Positions 55,355 through 63,511 of a stretch of DNA of 64,000 nt are shown piece after piece. This DNA comes from Flavobacteriia bacterium (lineage in GTDB: Bacteria; Bacteroidota; Bacteroidia; Flavobacteriales_D; Crocinitomicaceae): contig CANFHU010000011.1 of assembly GCA_947446925.1 (NCBI GenBank), forward strand, positions 32,549-96,548, given 5' to 3'. Each line of letters starts with the position of its first letter. The stretch's first letter is position 1. Made by a program: the position numbers and the translations under genes. Below the pieces are notes generated by a model that saw only the letters and a program-made list of their open reading frames with translations, had not been told where the DNA came from and made no database searches.

Positions 55355-58075
55355 TTATAGAGTAGGGAAAAGTTCGGGAATTAATTTAGGTTCAAATGTT
55401 TTAAATTTCTCTAGTTCTGTGTTTTCCAGTAATTCCTTTAAGATAATTCCTTTGTTATACGCTTTCGCACGCAGTATAGTGTTTGCTTTCATTTCTTCTT
55501 GCACAACTTCGTTTTGGAAATAATGAATACAACTTTTTACCATATCTGATTTTCCAGCGGCAACATACCCACAATTTCCGGTGATGATATCTTTCGGTCC
55601 TTTCGATTTGTAGGCTACGACTGGCAGTCCACAACTAAGTGCTTCAAGTACCACACAACTAAACGTATCGAATTTAGATGGTAGAATCAATAAATCAGAA
55701 GATGAATAGATTTCAGGTAATTTATTAGCATCTATCCAGCCTAAGAAAATGGCATTTGGAAGTTGTTTTTTCAATTCTTCCTCCGCCGGACCAGTACCTG
55801 CGAAAACAAGTTTTACATTTGGTATTTCTTTTTCAATTTCAGGGAAGATAGAAACGATATCTAGAACACCTTTTTCGTGACTTAAACGACCCGTAAAAAG
55901 AATGACTTTTTCTGATTCTTTACATCCAAATAATTTTTTCTTGCTACTTTTTCTTGGGTAAAACGAATCGTTACACCAATGTGCAGTTCGTTTAATTTTT
56001 TCTTGCGGGAAATCCATGTCTTTTCCGGAGAACCAGTTTTGGTGATCTGAATTTAATACATACAATTGATCAAAACCAGCGTAGAATGCACGTAACATTC
56101 TTCTTACACGGTTTAGGTTATGACCATCCACACCAAGTACTTTTCTAGCAAACAATAACCAATCCGTATGTACATAGAAATTTGCAGGAACCGAGTAAGC
56201 GTTTTTCAAATAAAGCGATACAGCCCCCATGACACCTTCTGTCGAACACATGATTCTATCGTATTCGTTCTCCAAGAAAAGATGATGTATTTCGTTTAAG
56301 TTAGGGATACGAATCGGTTGTTGTTGGTAAAATGGCAGTGTAAATTCTGCTAAGGGTTTTACGACAATTAAATGATCCTCCGATTGTAAGGTACTACTAC
56401 AAACTAAGAAATCAATCGGAAGATTCAGACGTTTTACTTCCTTGTGCATTTCTTGTAATACGGAAGAAACACCATTTTTATCTTCAAATGTATCCGTCAG
56501 CCACAGCATTCTTTTTGGATGCGGGAAAGCATTTATTTTTTCTGAGAAAACATCTAAAAGAGGTCTGTTGGAGTACATCACTTTGGAACTTGTAAAAAGG
56601 GCTCCTTGAATTAGTGAAGCTGCTAACATCGGGAATGGTAATCCATCTAATAAGTTGGATATGTCTGGATTGACCATTTTTTTACCAAATAGTTTTGCTT
56701 TTTTGCTTTTGGATTTGGTTAACAATCGTATTTCACTTGGTATTTCTAGTTTTTCAATGATGTCCGTAATATTTATTTTTTCTAGTGAACCATCTTGAAC
56801 GAGTTTATTTACTTTTTCAGTTACCCTTGAGAATAAAACCTTACTTAATTCGTTGCTAATTGTATTTACACCTTCCGTGATTTGTGCGTTCATTGCTTCC
56901 CCTTCTAACTCATTTGCTTTTGCAATTTGTAGGGCAGCATCAAATACAGGTTTATAGATTTTAGGTAATAATAATCGTTTTCTTTTCGATGGAACTTTAC
57001 CGATAAAGCAGTTGTGAAATAACTCTATAAACTTCATAGTTACTTTATGTCTGCGCAGTTCAGCGAATGCATTTGTTACGAAAAGTGCTAACATTTTTTC
57101 ATTGAACGACCCTTTGTGTAACATGATACGAACCAATCCAGGGTCTTCCATGTACATAGCGATTTGACAGAAGTAATCTAAGAAGGCTACCGTTAATTTC
57201 TCTGAATTTTGATGTGTTCCAAAAGGAGCCATTGAACAATTTCGAATTGCTTCTAGTGCTAATGATGAGGTAGATTCTGTTTTTAATCGTTCTTGTAAAT
57301 TAGGTATATGAAGATAGGTCCCGGTTTGTCCGGAGAATATTCCCATGTGACTATCGGAACCACCAGAATAGGATTTTTTATAGCGATTTTTACAATATAA
57401 ACTTATGTCGATATTAAATCGTTCTGCATCTTTATCTATTTGCTCCGGTGTAAGGTTTTCTAGCCATGTTTTCACTAAAATGTTTTGCCATGTATCTCGT
57501 TGGCCATTTAGTACTTCAAAACGTTCAAACAGTAACACCATTTTGCTTAAAAAGTCAAAGGATGGTGTTTTTTGTACGTTATAGTGGTAGAGTGGGTGTG
57601 CCCAAATCGTTGGGAGATTCTGCGCATGTGTATATTGTAGAAATTGATATATATTTCTACGCAATTTGTTCAGTACAATTTCTTGTTCTTTGGAGAAACC
57701 GTATGTTAACACATGGATACCAATATTAAAATCAGGTACAGTACAACTAAATTCAGCACCTACAAGGACATCATTTCCTTTTTCAATTTGTTCAAAACAA
57801 GAACGCGCATTATTGTGGTTTGTGATGGTAATTGCGTTGACTTTGTTTTTTTCTAAGCGTTTGATTAAACGTTCTGTAGGTAACCATGTTTCAGGTACAT
57901 TTAATATTCTACCGATTAATTCATCCGGAACATCGCTGTTGTAGTCGTGACAATGTAGGTCAATTTTCAGAATTTCATCGGACGGAAATTTCTCTTTTTG
58001 ATTTTTTAAAAACTGCTGAAGTTCGTTGTTAAGTTCAGCATGGAAGGACGTAGAATTTGTTTTATTTGTTGACAT
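55355..58075 (-). CDS. PHP-domain / family-4 glycosyltransferase fusion protein
   Basis: 906 aa, cytosolic. The N-terminal PHP metal-dependent phosphoesterase-like domain (about 30-300) has all the metal-binding blocks: DLHCHD (His41, His43), TNHNN (His87), GAEFSC (Glu108), HVLTYG (His121), WAHP and GGSDSHMG. A mostly helical middle (about 300-480) leads to a GT-B glycosyltransferase: NRPLLDVFSEKINAFPHPKRMLWLTDTFEDKNGVSSVLQEM, HTDWLLFARKVLG, VILFTGRLSHEKGVLDIV, FAGTGPAEEEL and FDTFSCVVLEALSCGLPVVAYKSKGPKDII (Asp in place of the usual first Glu of the E-x7-E motif). It probably makes or edits a glycan; the PHP half may cleave a sugar phosphate. Substrate unknown. Confidence 0.88.
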   Translation of the reverse strand: MSTNKTNSTSFHAELNNELQQFLKNQKEKFPSDEILKIDLHCHDYNSDVPDELIGRILNVPETWLPTERLIKRLEKNKVNAITITNHNNARSCFEQIEKGNDVLVGAEFSCTVPDFNIGIHVLTYGFSKEQEIVLNKLRRNIYQFLQYTHAQNLPTIWAHPLYHYNVQKTPSFDFLSKMVLLFERFEVLNGQRDTWQNILVKTWLENLTPEQIDKDAERFNIDISLYCKNRYKKSYSGGSDSHMGIFSGQTGTYLHIPNLQERLKTESTSSLALEAIRNCSMAPFGTHQNSEKLTVAFLDYFCQIAMYMEDPGLVRIMLHKGSFNEKMLALFVTNAFAELRRHKVTMKFIELFHNCFIGKVPSKRKRLLLPKIYKPVFDAALQIAKANELEGEAMNAQITEGVNTISNELSKVLFSRVTEKVNKLVQDGSLEKINITDIIEKLEIPSEIRLLTKSKSKKAKLFGKKMVNPDISNLLDGLPFPMLAASLIQGALFTSSKVMYSNRPLLDVFSEKINAFPHPKRMLWLTDTFEDKNGVSSVLQEMHKEVKRLNLPIDFLVCSSTLQSEDHLIVVKPLAEFTLPFYQQQPIRIPNLNEIHHLFLENEYDRIMCSTEGVMGAVSLYLKNAYSVPANFYVHTDWLLFARKVLGVDGHNLNRVRRMLRAFYAGFDQLYVLNSDHQNWFSGKDMDFPQEKIKRTAHWCNDSFYPRKSSKKKLFGCKESEKVILFTGRLSHEKGVLDIVSIFPEIEKEIPNVKLVFAGTGPAEEELKKQLPNAIFLGWIDANKLPEIYSSSDLLILPSKFDTFSCVVLEALSCGLPVVAYKSKGPKDIITGNCGYVAAGKSDMVKSCIHYFQNEVVQEEMKANTILRAKAYNKGIILKELLENTELEKFKTFEPKLIPELFPTL

Positions 58076-58409
58076 AATTCAGTTGTATGATTTATATCAA
58101 AACTAGGAAAGATTGAAGAAAAAAAATAGTCTTAATTTACATAATAACATAAAGTTACAGAAAATTAATATGGGGGAAATATGGGTAGATGGTAGAGGGG
58201 AAAGAGATGTGATATGTGGTAATATTGAGGAGGCGCGATGTAGAGTGTTATTGAGAGAGGAGCCGCAATTTGCGGTAATATTTAGGAGCCGCGATGAAGA
58301 GTGTAATTTAGGAGCCGCGATGTAGGGTGTTATTTAGAGAGGAGCCGCAATTTGTGGTAATATTTAGGAGCCGCAATGCGTTGCGGCTGTACGGATGAAA
58401 ATTATTTAT
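58076..58409. other. 334-nt repeat-filled region upstream of the glycosyltransferase gene
   Basis: No convincing gene; an open frame at 58113-58325 consists of the repeat. It holds a tandem array of GGAGCCGC-containing units (see 58218-58395). No clear promoter for the glycosyltransferase gene could be picked out. Confidence 0.7.
58218..58395. repeat. tandem repeat array related to the AGACGCAA family
   Basis: Units start GGTAATATT at 58218, 58274 and 58356 (last offset 82 bp), each followed by AGGAGCCGCRATG or similar. The array ends in AGCCGCAATGCGTTGCGGCT (58369-58388) plus GTACGGA, the same architecture and tail as the repeats at 55025-55348, with one stem pair changed A:T to C:G on both arms. 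Confidence 0.75.
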
Positions 58410-59012
58410 TTAGAGAGATAGATGCCAAGCGTTTGGTTCAATTTGATTGCGAAATTTATTGAGTGTTGGTTCTATTTTTTCTTTCAGTTTTAGTTTATAT
58501 ACTACGTAGTGAAGTTTGTTTGCATAGGCAGGAATTATCTCTACTTGGTAATTATGAAGTTTATATGCTTGTTTTTCAGCATTTGATTTTATTTGGTATG
58601 CACCTAGCACAATGTAATTATGGGTGTAAGAGCGTTGTTGTTTTTCGGTGTTAGGCACCACAGATGGATTGTACGTTTTTTGTTTTTCTAATTGAGTTTT
58701 TAAGGATGCAATTAATGAATCCTTCTGTTGGTTGCTCAATTGTAAATAGTGTATAATTGCATGTAATGAATCCTGTTTGTCATCTTTTTGGTTGCTTATT
58801 TGTTCTTTGTTGATGGATTCAATTTTTAACATCAAATCATCAATTTTACTTTTATTGATAACTTGTTCTTTGTTATTGAGATGCTCATCATTAATCACAT
58901 TTACTTTGTCTAATAGTTGGATTATTTTTTTTGTATGTTTTACCTGTGTTGTGTCTTGCGAAAAAGAAAATCCGTGATATAAAATGACTGTAATTAGCAT
59001 TAATTTTTTCAT
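58410..59012 (-). CDS. exported coiled-coil protein with SPOR-like C-terminus
   Basis: 200 aa. Signal peptide (MKKLMLITVILYHGFSFSQ), a long Lys/Asn/Glu-rich helical region (about 25-110) likely to form a coiled coil, then a domain of about 70 residues (YIVLGAYQIKSNAEKQAYKLHNYQVEIIPAYANKLHYVVYKL) with the layout of SPOR peptidoglycan-binding domains. It overlaps the 3' end of the PorP/SprF gene by 4 bases and is the last gene of the T9SS operon. It may anchor the system to peptidoglycan; this is inferred. Confidence 0.7.
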   Translation of the reverse strand: MKKLMLITVILYHGFSFSQDTTQVKHTKKIIQLLDKVNVINDEHLNNKEQVINKSKIDDLMLKIESINKEQISNQKDDKQDSLHAIIHYLQLSNQQKDSLIASLKTQLEKQKTYNPSVVPNTEKQQRSYTHNYIVLGAYQIKSNAEKQAYKLHNYQVEIIPAYANKLHYVVYKLKLKEKIEPTLNKFRNQIEPNAWHLSL

Positions 59013-60298
59013 TTCTTTTCTAATTTTTGTTGTAAAATTTTCAATTTATCTTCTATTTGTTTGATGTATGCGTCAATGATTGGCGTCATGTCAGGACTAA
59101 TATGAATATTCGATAATTCTTTTAATTCATCATGTACTTTATCTAACTCTCTTTGAATGTCTTTATTGGATATGTTTTCCGTGTTTGCTAACGTAGTTAA
59201 ACGATTTAGAATATTTTTCATTTTCAATAAATAGTAAATATCCTCTGGGTCATTCGTCTCGGGATTTGGTATTACTTCGTTTACTTTTTCCTCATTTACT
59301 TCTACTTTTTTAGTCGATTTTTGGATTGTCTGTAGTTTACGATTCGAAATATGTATGTATGAAAATTCCATTCCCCTAGAACCTGAAGCGATGTAATTTC
59401 CAATCGAGGTAGCATAACTTACACGAAAGATATTGTTTTCATTAAATTTCAAACCGATTTGTGCTACCAATGCTTTTTGATAAATCCAGTTAAAACCAAT
59501 AATTGGTTCCGCATGTTTATTTATTTTAAAGTTGATTAATAAGCCTGTATTGTATTCTTTTGCATTGCTTTGATTCATGTACAAGAATTTTGGTGTAATC
59601 GTCACAAAGTCCCCAATTGGATAGATTAGGTTAATATGGAAGTTTGAACGTAAATCTGTCGTATGATCAATTGTATTTGCATTGTTTTTGGTGCCAACAT
59701 GGTAAAATGAAAGACCTGTTGCTAACATTGTTTTTTTCTTACCAAATCTAGTTCGATAGTAGATACCCATGTTATTATCTAACGCGTAGATACTCTGTCT
59801 TGTAAAGTTTTCTCCGGAAGCAAATGTGTTATCGAATCCGGATGCAGCATTTGGGTTGTATTGGGAAGCATAGGTGAAATTTTGGGTATTCATACTCGTA
59901 TTTAACACACCAAATTGAAGACCAACAGATAAACATGTTTTGTCGTCATTATTTGCTGGGTTTATTATTTTGTAAGCACCAGAAACTAGGAAGTTGAATG
60001 TGTTGAATGCTCCACTTTCACTTCTGTTATTTCCTAAAAATTGACCAATAGCAAAACGATTGGTTAATGGCATATCTACTCCAATAGAAGACACAATATT
60101 TCCAGATTCTCTAGAAGCATTCGTGGTATGATAACCATTATTGGTGTTTAATTGAACCCCTTTAAAAGCGTATATACGTTCACCGGTTAATGCAGGATTC
60201 AGGTATAATGTATTTAGATCGTACTGGTAGTAACGTGCATCTTGTGCAAGAGTTATAATTCCAATAAAGGAAAAAAGGATGGATATAATTAATTTCAT
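59009..60298 (-). CDS. PorP/SprF-family outer-membrane protein
   Basis: 429 aa. Signal peptide (MKLIISILFSFIGIITLAQ), then the PorP/SprF barrel (about 20-320) starting ARYYQYDLNTLYLNPALTGE and containing GVDMPLTNRFAIGQFLGNN, GLSFYHVGTKN and TPKFLYMNQ. A charged helical extension of about 110 residues (KKVEVNEEKVNEVIPNPETND... to the end) is unusual. PorP/SprF proteins are encoded beside T9SS type-B substrates and are needed for their secretion or anchoring, which fits the PKD protein 11 nt upstream. The start at 60298 is used instead of an upstream in-frame codon inside the preceding gene. Confidence 0.9.
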   Translation of the reverse strand: MKLIISILFSFIGIITLAQDARYYQYDLNTLYLNPALTGERIYAFKGVQLNTNNGYHTTNASRESGNIVSSIGVDMPLTNRFAIGQFLGNNRSESGAFNTFNFLVSGAYKIINPANNDDKTCLSVGLQFGVLNTSMNTQNFTYASQYNPNAASGFDNTFASGENFTRQSIYALDNNMGIYYRTRFGKKKTMLATGLSFYHVGTKNNANTIDHTTDLRSNFHINLIYPIGDFVTITPKFLYMNQSNAKEYNTGLLINFKINKHAEPIIGFNWIYQKALVAQIGLKFNENNIFRVSYATSIGNYIASGSRGMEFSYIHISNRKLQTIQKSTKKVEVNEEKVNEVIPNPETNDPEDIYYLLKMKNILNRLTTLANTENISNKDIQRELDKVHDELKELSNIHISPDMTPIIDAYIKQIEDKLKILQQKLEKK

Positions 60299-60308
60299 TT
60301 TCTTTTGA

Positions 60309-63300
60309 TTAACGCGTAAGATTGATAATACCATTTTTAGAAACTTCTTTTCCGTCTACGGTAGTTGCTGTAAATGCATATTGGTAGGAACCAATAGGTT
60401 GTGGAAGCCCTTTATAATTTCCATCCCAACCTTCATTTTGAGTGTTACTCGAAAAAATCTCATTTCCCCATTCATTGAAAATCTTTAAATCTAGTTTTAG
60501 GATTGGTCCTCCTAAAATTTTAAATACATCGTTATTATTATCCCCATTTGGTGAGAATGCAGTTGGAACCGCTAAAATAGTAGAGTAATTTATTTTGATG
60601 GAATCACACGCAGTAGTGTAACAAGATTTGGAAGAATACGCTGTTAGACAAACGTGATAATCTGCCGCTTTTTCATCGATATAGGCATGTTGAGGTGTAA
60701 CTAAAGCGGTGCTCGTATTATCTCCAAATTCCCAGAAAAATTCCGTAGCATTACTAGATAAATTTTCAAATACTACTTTTTGATTTGGCACTAAAGCGCT
60801 GGTGTTTTTAACCGCAAATTTTGCAGTTGGAATAGGGTAAATGGTTATCATTTTTGTTTTTATCAAACTATCTTTACATCCAAGTGGTGTGGTTGCGACA
60901 CATTTCACTGTAAACGTATCCATCGATTGATACTTATGGAATGGACTGATTGCTATGTCTTTAAATCCATCCCCAAAATCCCATGTAAATTTGGTGTTTG
61001 AGGAAGCTGTAGATGAATTTGTAAAGTTGATTACTTCAGGAAAACATCCTTCCATTTTATCAGAAGCAAAATTCACTTTTGGGATTTCTTCTATTTCAAT
61101 TTCTTTTTGAATGGTGTTTTCACAATTTTGATCCGAGGAAACAGTTAATTTAATGAGGTATTTTCCTGGTTTGTCAAAAACATAGGATTTATTTTGCGCT
61201 TGAATAATATCTTTGTTGATTTCCCACTTCCAATTTTTGATAGATCCTTTTGAAACCGAAGAACTATCTATAAATTCTGTAATGCGTGATGCGCAAAAGT
61301 TTTTTACAATAAATTTAGGTGAAACAGCACTTAAAGCATAGATATATCCTGGTATTTCTAGTGAATCTTTACAACCTCCAGGAGCAGTAACGATTTCTTT
61401 TACGTTAAATAATCCATCTTTTAAATAGGTATGATTTGGAGATTTTTCGGTAGTAGTTGTACTATCTCCAAACACCCATAGATAGGTAGATCCGTCTACT
61501 GTAGTAGAGAAATCATTAAATTTTGGAGTTAATGGTAAGCATCCAGATGTGTTTTGCGCACTAAATTGAACAATTGGTTTTTCATTGATAATTACTTCTT
61601 TTTCAATCGAGTTAGAACATCCTATACTTGAGGTTGCTGTTAAGTTTAGTTTGTACTTTCCTTTTTTTGAAAATACGTGGGTTGGATTTTGAATGTTTGA
61701 TGTGTTTCCATCGCCGAAGTCCCAGAACCAAGAAGTAACCTTTGATGCTAAAACAGTGGATTTATCGGAAAAATTTATAATTGCATTAGAACAAGCAGTG
61801 GAGTTACTGAAATCAGCAATTGGAACATTCAAGACGGTGATGTAGGAGGTTTTAATTAAAGAATCTTTACATCCACCTTTAGTCGTAATAATTTCTTTTA
61901 CTGTGAAAGAACGGTTCTCCACAAAGGTATGGGTTGGATCTTTTTCAGCGGACAATTTAAAGTCTCCAAAATCCCATACATATTCCGAACCATCATCTGC
62001 AATGGATTGATCGCTAAAACTCACAGGGAAAGGCGAACAACCACTAATAGAATTGGAGATAAAATCAACTTTTGGCTTGTTGTTAATAGTAATTGTTTTA
62101 GTGATGTTCCCTTTTGATCCTTGGTTACTTGTAACATTTAAGGTTACTTGATAGGTACCTGGTTTCGAGAAGGTATGGGAAGGGTTTTGCACATTGGAAG
62201 TGGTAGCATCCCCAAAATTCCATTCCCAATTTGTGATTGTACCATTTGCAAAAACAGATGTATTAATGAAATTGATGGATGCATCTACACACGCATTCGT
62301 AGCGTTCGTAAAATTTGCAATTGGTTTGAAAAGATCTATCGAAAAAAAGTAAGAACTTACACAGCCTTCTGTTGTTCTTACTTTAAGTGTAACTGGATAA
62401 GAACCTCCAACATTGTAGTGGTGGGATGGATTTGTTTCTGTGCTTGTTTTTTGATCTCCAAAATTCCATTCATACGTAGGTGAATTACCAACATTGATGG
62501 ATAAATTGGTGAATTGGGTTGAATCTTGAATCGGGAAAAATTCGGATGTAAAATTAGCGGTAGGGGATTGATTTATAGTTAGTTCTTGTGAAATAGAATC
62601 TTTACACCCTTCTGCTGTTTGTACTACCAATTTTGCAGCATAGTTTCCAGGCTCAATGAAACTAGTGCTTACATTTTGATTCGTAGAGGAGGAGCCATTT
62701 CCTAGATCCCATTTATACGAGGTAATTGGAATTCCAGAAGAATTACTTGGTCCATTAAAGACAATTGGAGCACCACTACAAAGTATACTTGTGGTTAATT
62801 GAGAATTGGCGGTTATCGGCGTAACAGGAGTCACCTTGTTTTTACACGGATACCCCACCAATAATGTGGTGATGGAAAAAAAATCTGCGGCTGATACGGA
62901 TGTACATGGAACATTTACTTGGAAACGCACATATACAAGTGGTGTATTATTCGGAATTACATAGGAAACGTATGGTCCAGAAGTATTATTTCGTAAGAAA
63001 TTATCGTTTGGATTTAAGAAAGTATAAGGTTCAAGTTGTGCAATAACTTTGGTAGTGCTTATATACGTAAGTTTTGTTTGGTTGAATTTCATTCTAAAGT
63101 CAAATGAACTCACGGGTCCTTTAGATCTTACATACACTGGCATATCAAAGTAAGTCACACCATTGGAAAATGTATAGATTGCATTTTGTAAATCAAAAAA
63201 TAAGGTGTCGTTGGTTACATCAGGTGGAGGTGGAGGTAGAAATGAAGTTTTGGTAGTCGTGTTAATAGTTTCATTTGCATGTAATTGAACTGCACAAAAT

Positions 63301-63329
63301 AGGATTAAAACCCATATTATTTTTTTCAT
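60309..63329 (-). CDS. multi-PKD surface protein with T9SS type-B sorting domain
   Basis: 1006 aa. Signal peptide (MKKIIWVLILFCAVQLHA) and a proline run (SFLPPPPPDV). Next comes an N-terminal domain of beta strands with cohesin-like features (VYVRSKGPVSSFDFRMKFNQTKLTYIST). About nine PKD domains follow, marked by W-x-(F/L)-G-(D/N): YKWDLGNGSS, YEWNFGDQKT, WEWNFGDATT, YVWDFGDFKL, WFWDFGDGNT, YLWVFGDSTT, a degenerate WKWEINKD, FTWDFGDGFK and FFWEFGDNTS. The C-terminal gliding-motility-associated type-B sorting domain is VPTAFSPNGDNNNDVFKILGG... EWGNEIFSS... SYQYAFTATTVDGKEV. Likely a surface adhesin handled by the PorP/SprF partner downstream. Confidence 0.92.
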   Translation of the reverse strand: MKKIIWVLILFCAVQLHANETINTTTKTSFLPPPPPDVTNDTLFFDLQNAIYTFSNGVTYFDMPVYVRSKGPVSSFDFRMKFNQTKLTYISTTKVIAQLEPYTFLNPNDNFLRNNTSGPYVSYVIPNNTPLVYVRFQVNVPCTSVSAADFFSITTLLVGYPCKNKVTPVTPITANSQLTTSILCSGAPIVFNGPSNSSGIPITSYKWDLGNGSSSTNQNVSTSFIEPGNYAAKLVVQTAEGCKDSISQELTINQSPTANFTSEFFPIQDSTQFTNLSINVGNSPTYEWNFGDQKTSTETNPSHHYNVGGSYPVTLKVRTTEGCVSSYFFSIDLFKPIANFTNATNACVDASINFINTSVFANGTITNWEWNFGDATTSNVQNPSHTFSKPGTYQVTLNVTSNQGSKGNITKTITINNKPKVDFISNSISGCSPFPVSFSDQSIADDGSEYVWDFGDFKLSAEKDPTHTFVENRSFTVKEIITTKGGCKDSLIKTSYITVLNVPIADFSNSTACSNAIINFSDKSTVLASKVTSWFWDFGDGNTSNIQNPTHVFSKKGKYKLNLTATSSIGCSNSIEKEVIINEKPIVQFSAQNTSGCLPLTPKFNDFSTTVDGSTYLWVFGDSTTTTEKSPNHTYLKDGLFNVKEIVTAPGGCKDSLEIPGYIYALSAVSPKFIVKNFCASRITEFIDSSSVSKGSIKNWKWEINKDIIQAQNKSYVFDKPGKYLIKLTVSSDQNCENTIQKEIEIEEIPKVNFASDKMEGCFPEVINFTNSSTASSNTKFTWDFGDGFKDIAISPFHKYQSMDTFTVKCVATTPLGCKDSLIKTKMITIYPIPTAKFAVKNTSALVPNQKVVFENLSSNATEFFWEFGDNTSTALVTPQHAYIDEKAADYHVCLTAYSSKSCYTTACDSIKINYSTILAVPTAFSPNGDNNNDVFKILGGPILKLDLKIFNEWGNEIFSSNTQNEGWDGNYKGLPQPIGSYQYAFTATTVDGKEVSKNGIINLTR

Positions 63330-63364
63330 AATTTAGCGATTAATAGTTACATCAAGTAACCTAG

Positions 63365-63392
63365 CAAAGGTAGTTTTGGAACACTAAAACAA
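63365..63392 (-). promoter_or_regulatory. promoter of the T9SS type-B operon
   Basis: Minus strand: TTG (63392-63390), 17-nt spacer, TACCTTTG (63372-63365), 35 nt upstream of the ATG. The short leader contains GTTAC-N5-GTAAC (63346-63360). Confidence 0.6.
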
Positions 63393-63459
63393 AATAAAGC
63401 CAATATTATGATATGTTTAATAGGTTGTTTAGTTTGTGTTAATACATCTAGGTTTTTGT

Positions 63460-63489
63460 AAAAAAAGGTCGAGGTTTACACCACGACCT
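63460..63489 (-). terminator. terminator of the partial PKD gene
   Basis: Minus strand: AGGTCG-T-GG, loop, CC-T-CGACCT followed by seven T residues; one T-T mismatch in the stem. It lies just beyond the stop at 63512. Confidence 0.8.
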
Positions 63490-63511
63490 CTTCTGAAAAT
63501 CAAATGTATTA

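Noticed and set aside
58113..58325. Open frame of 70 codons upstream of the glycosyltransferase gene
   Set aside because: The second half is the GGAGCCGC tandem repeat translated; the start is not an ATG with good context.
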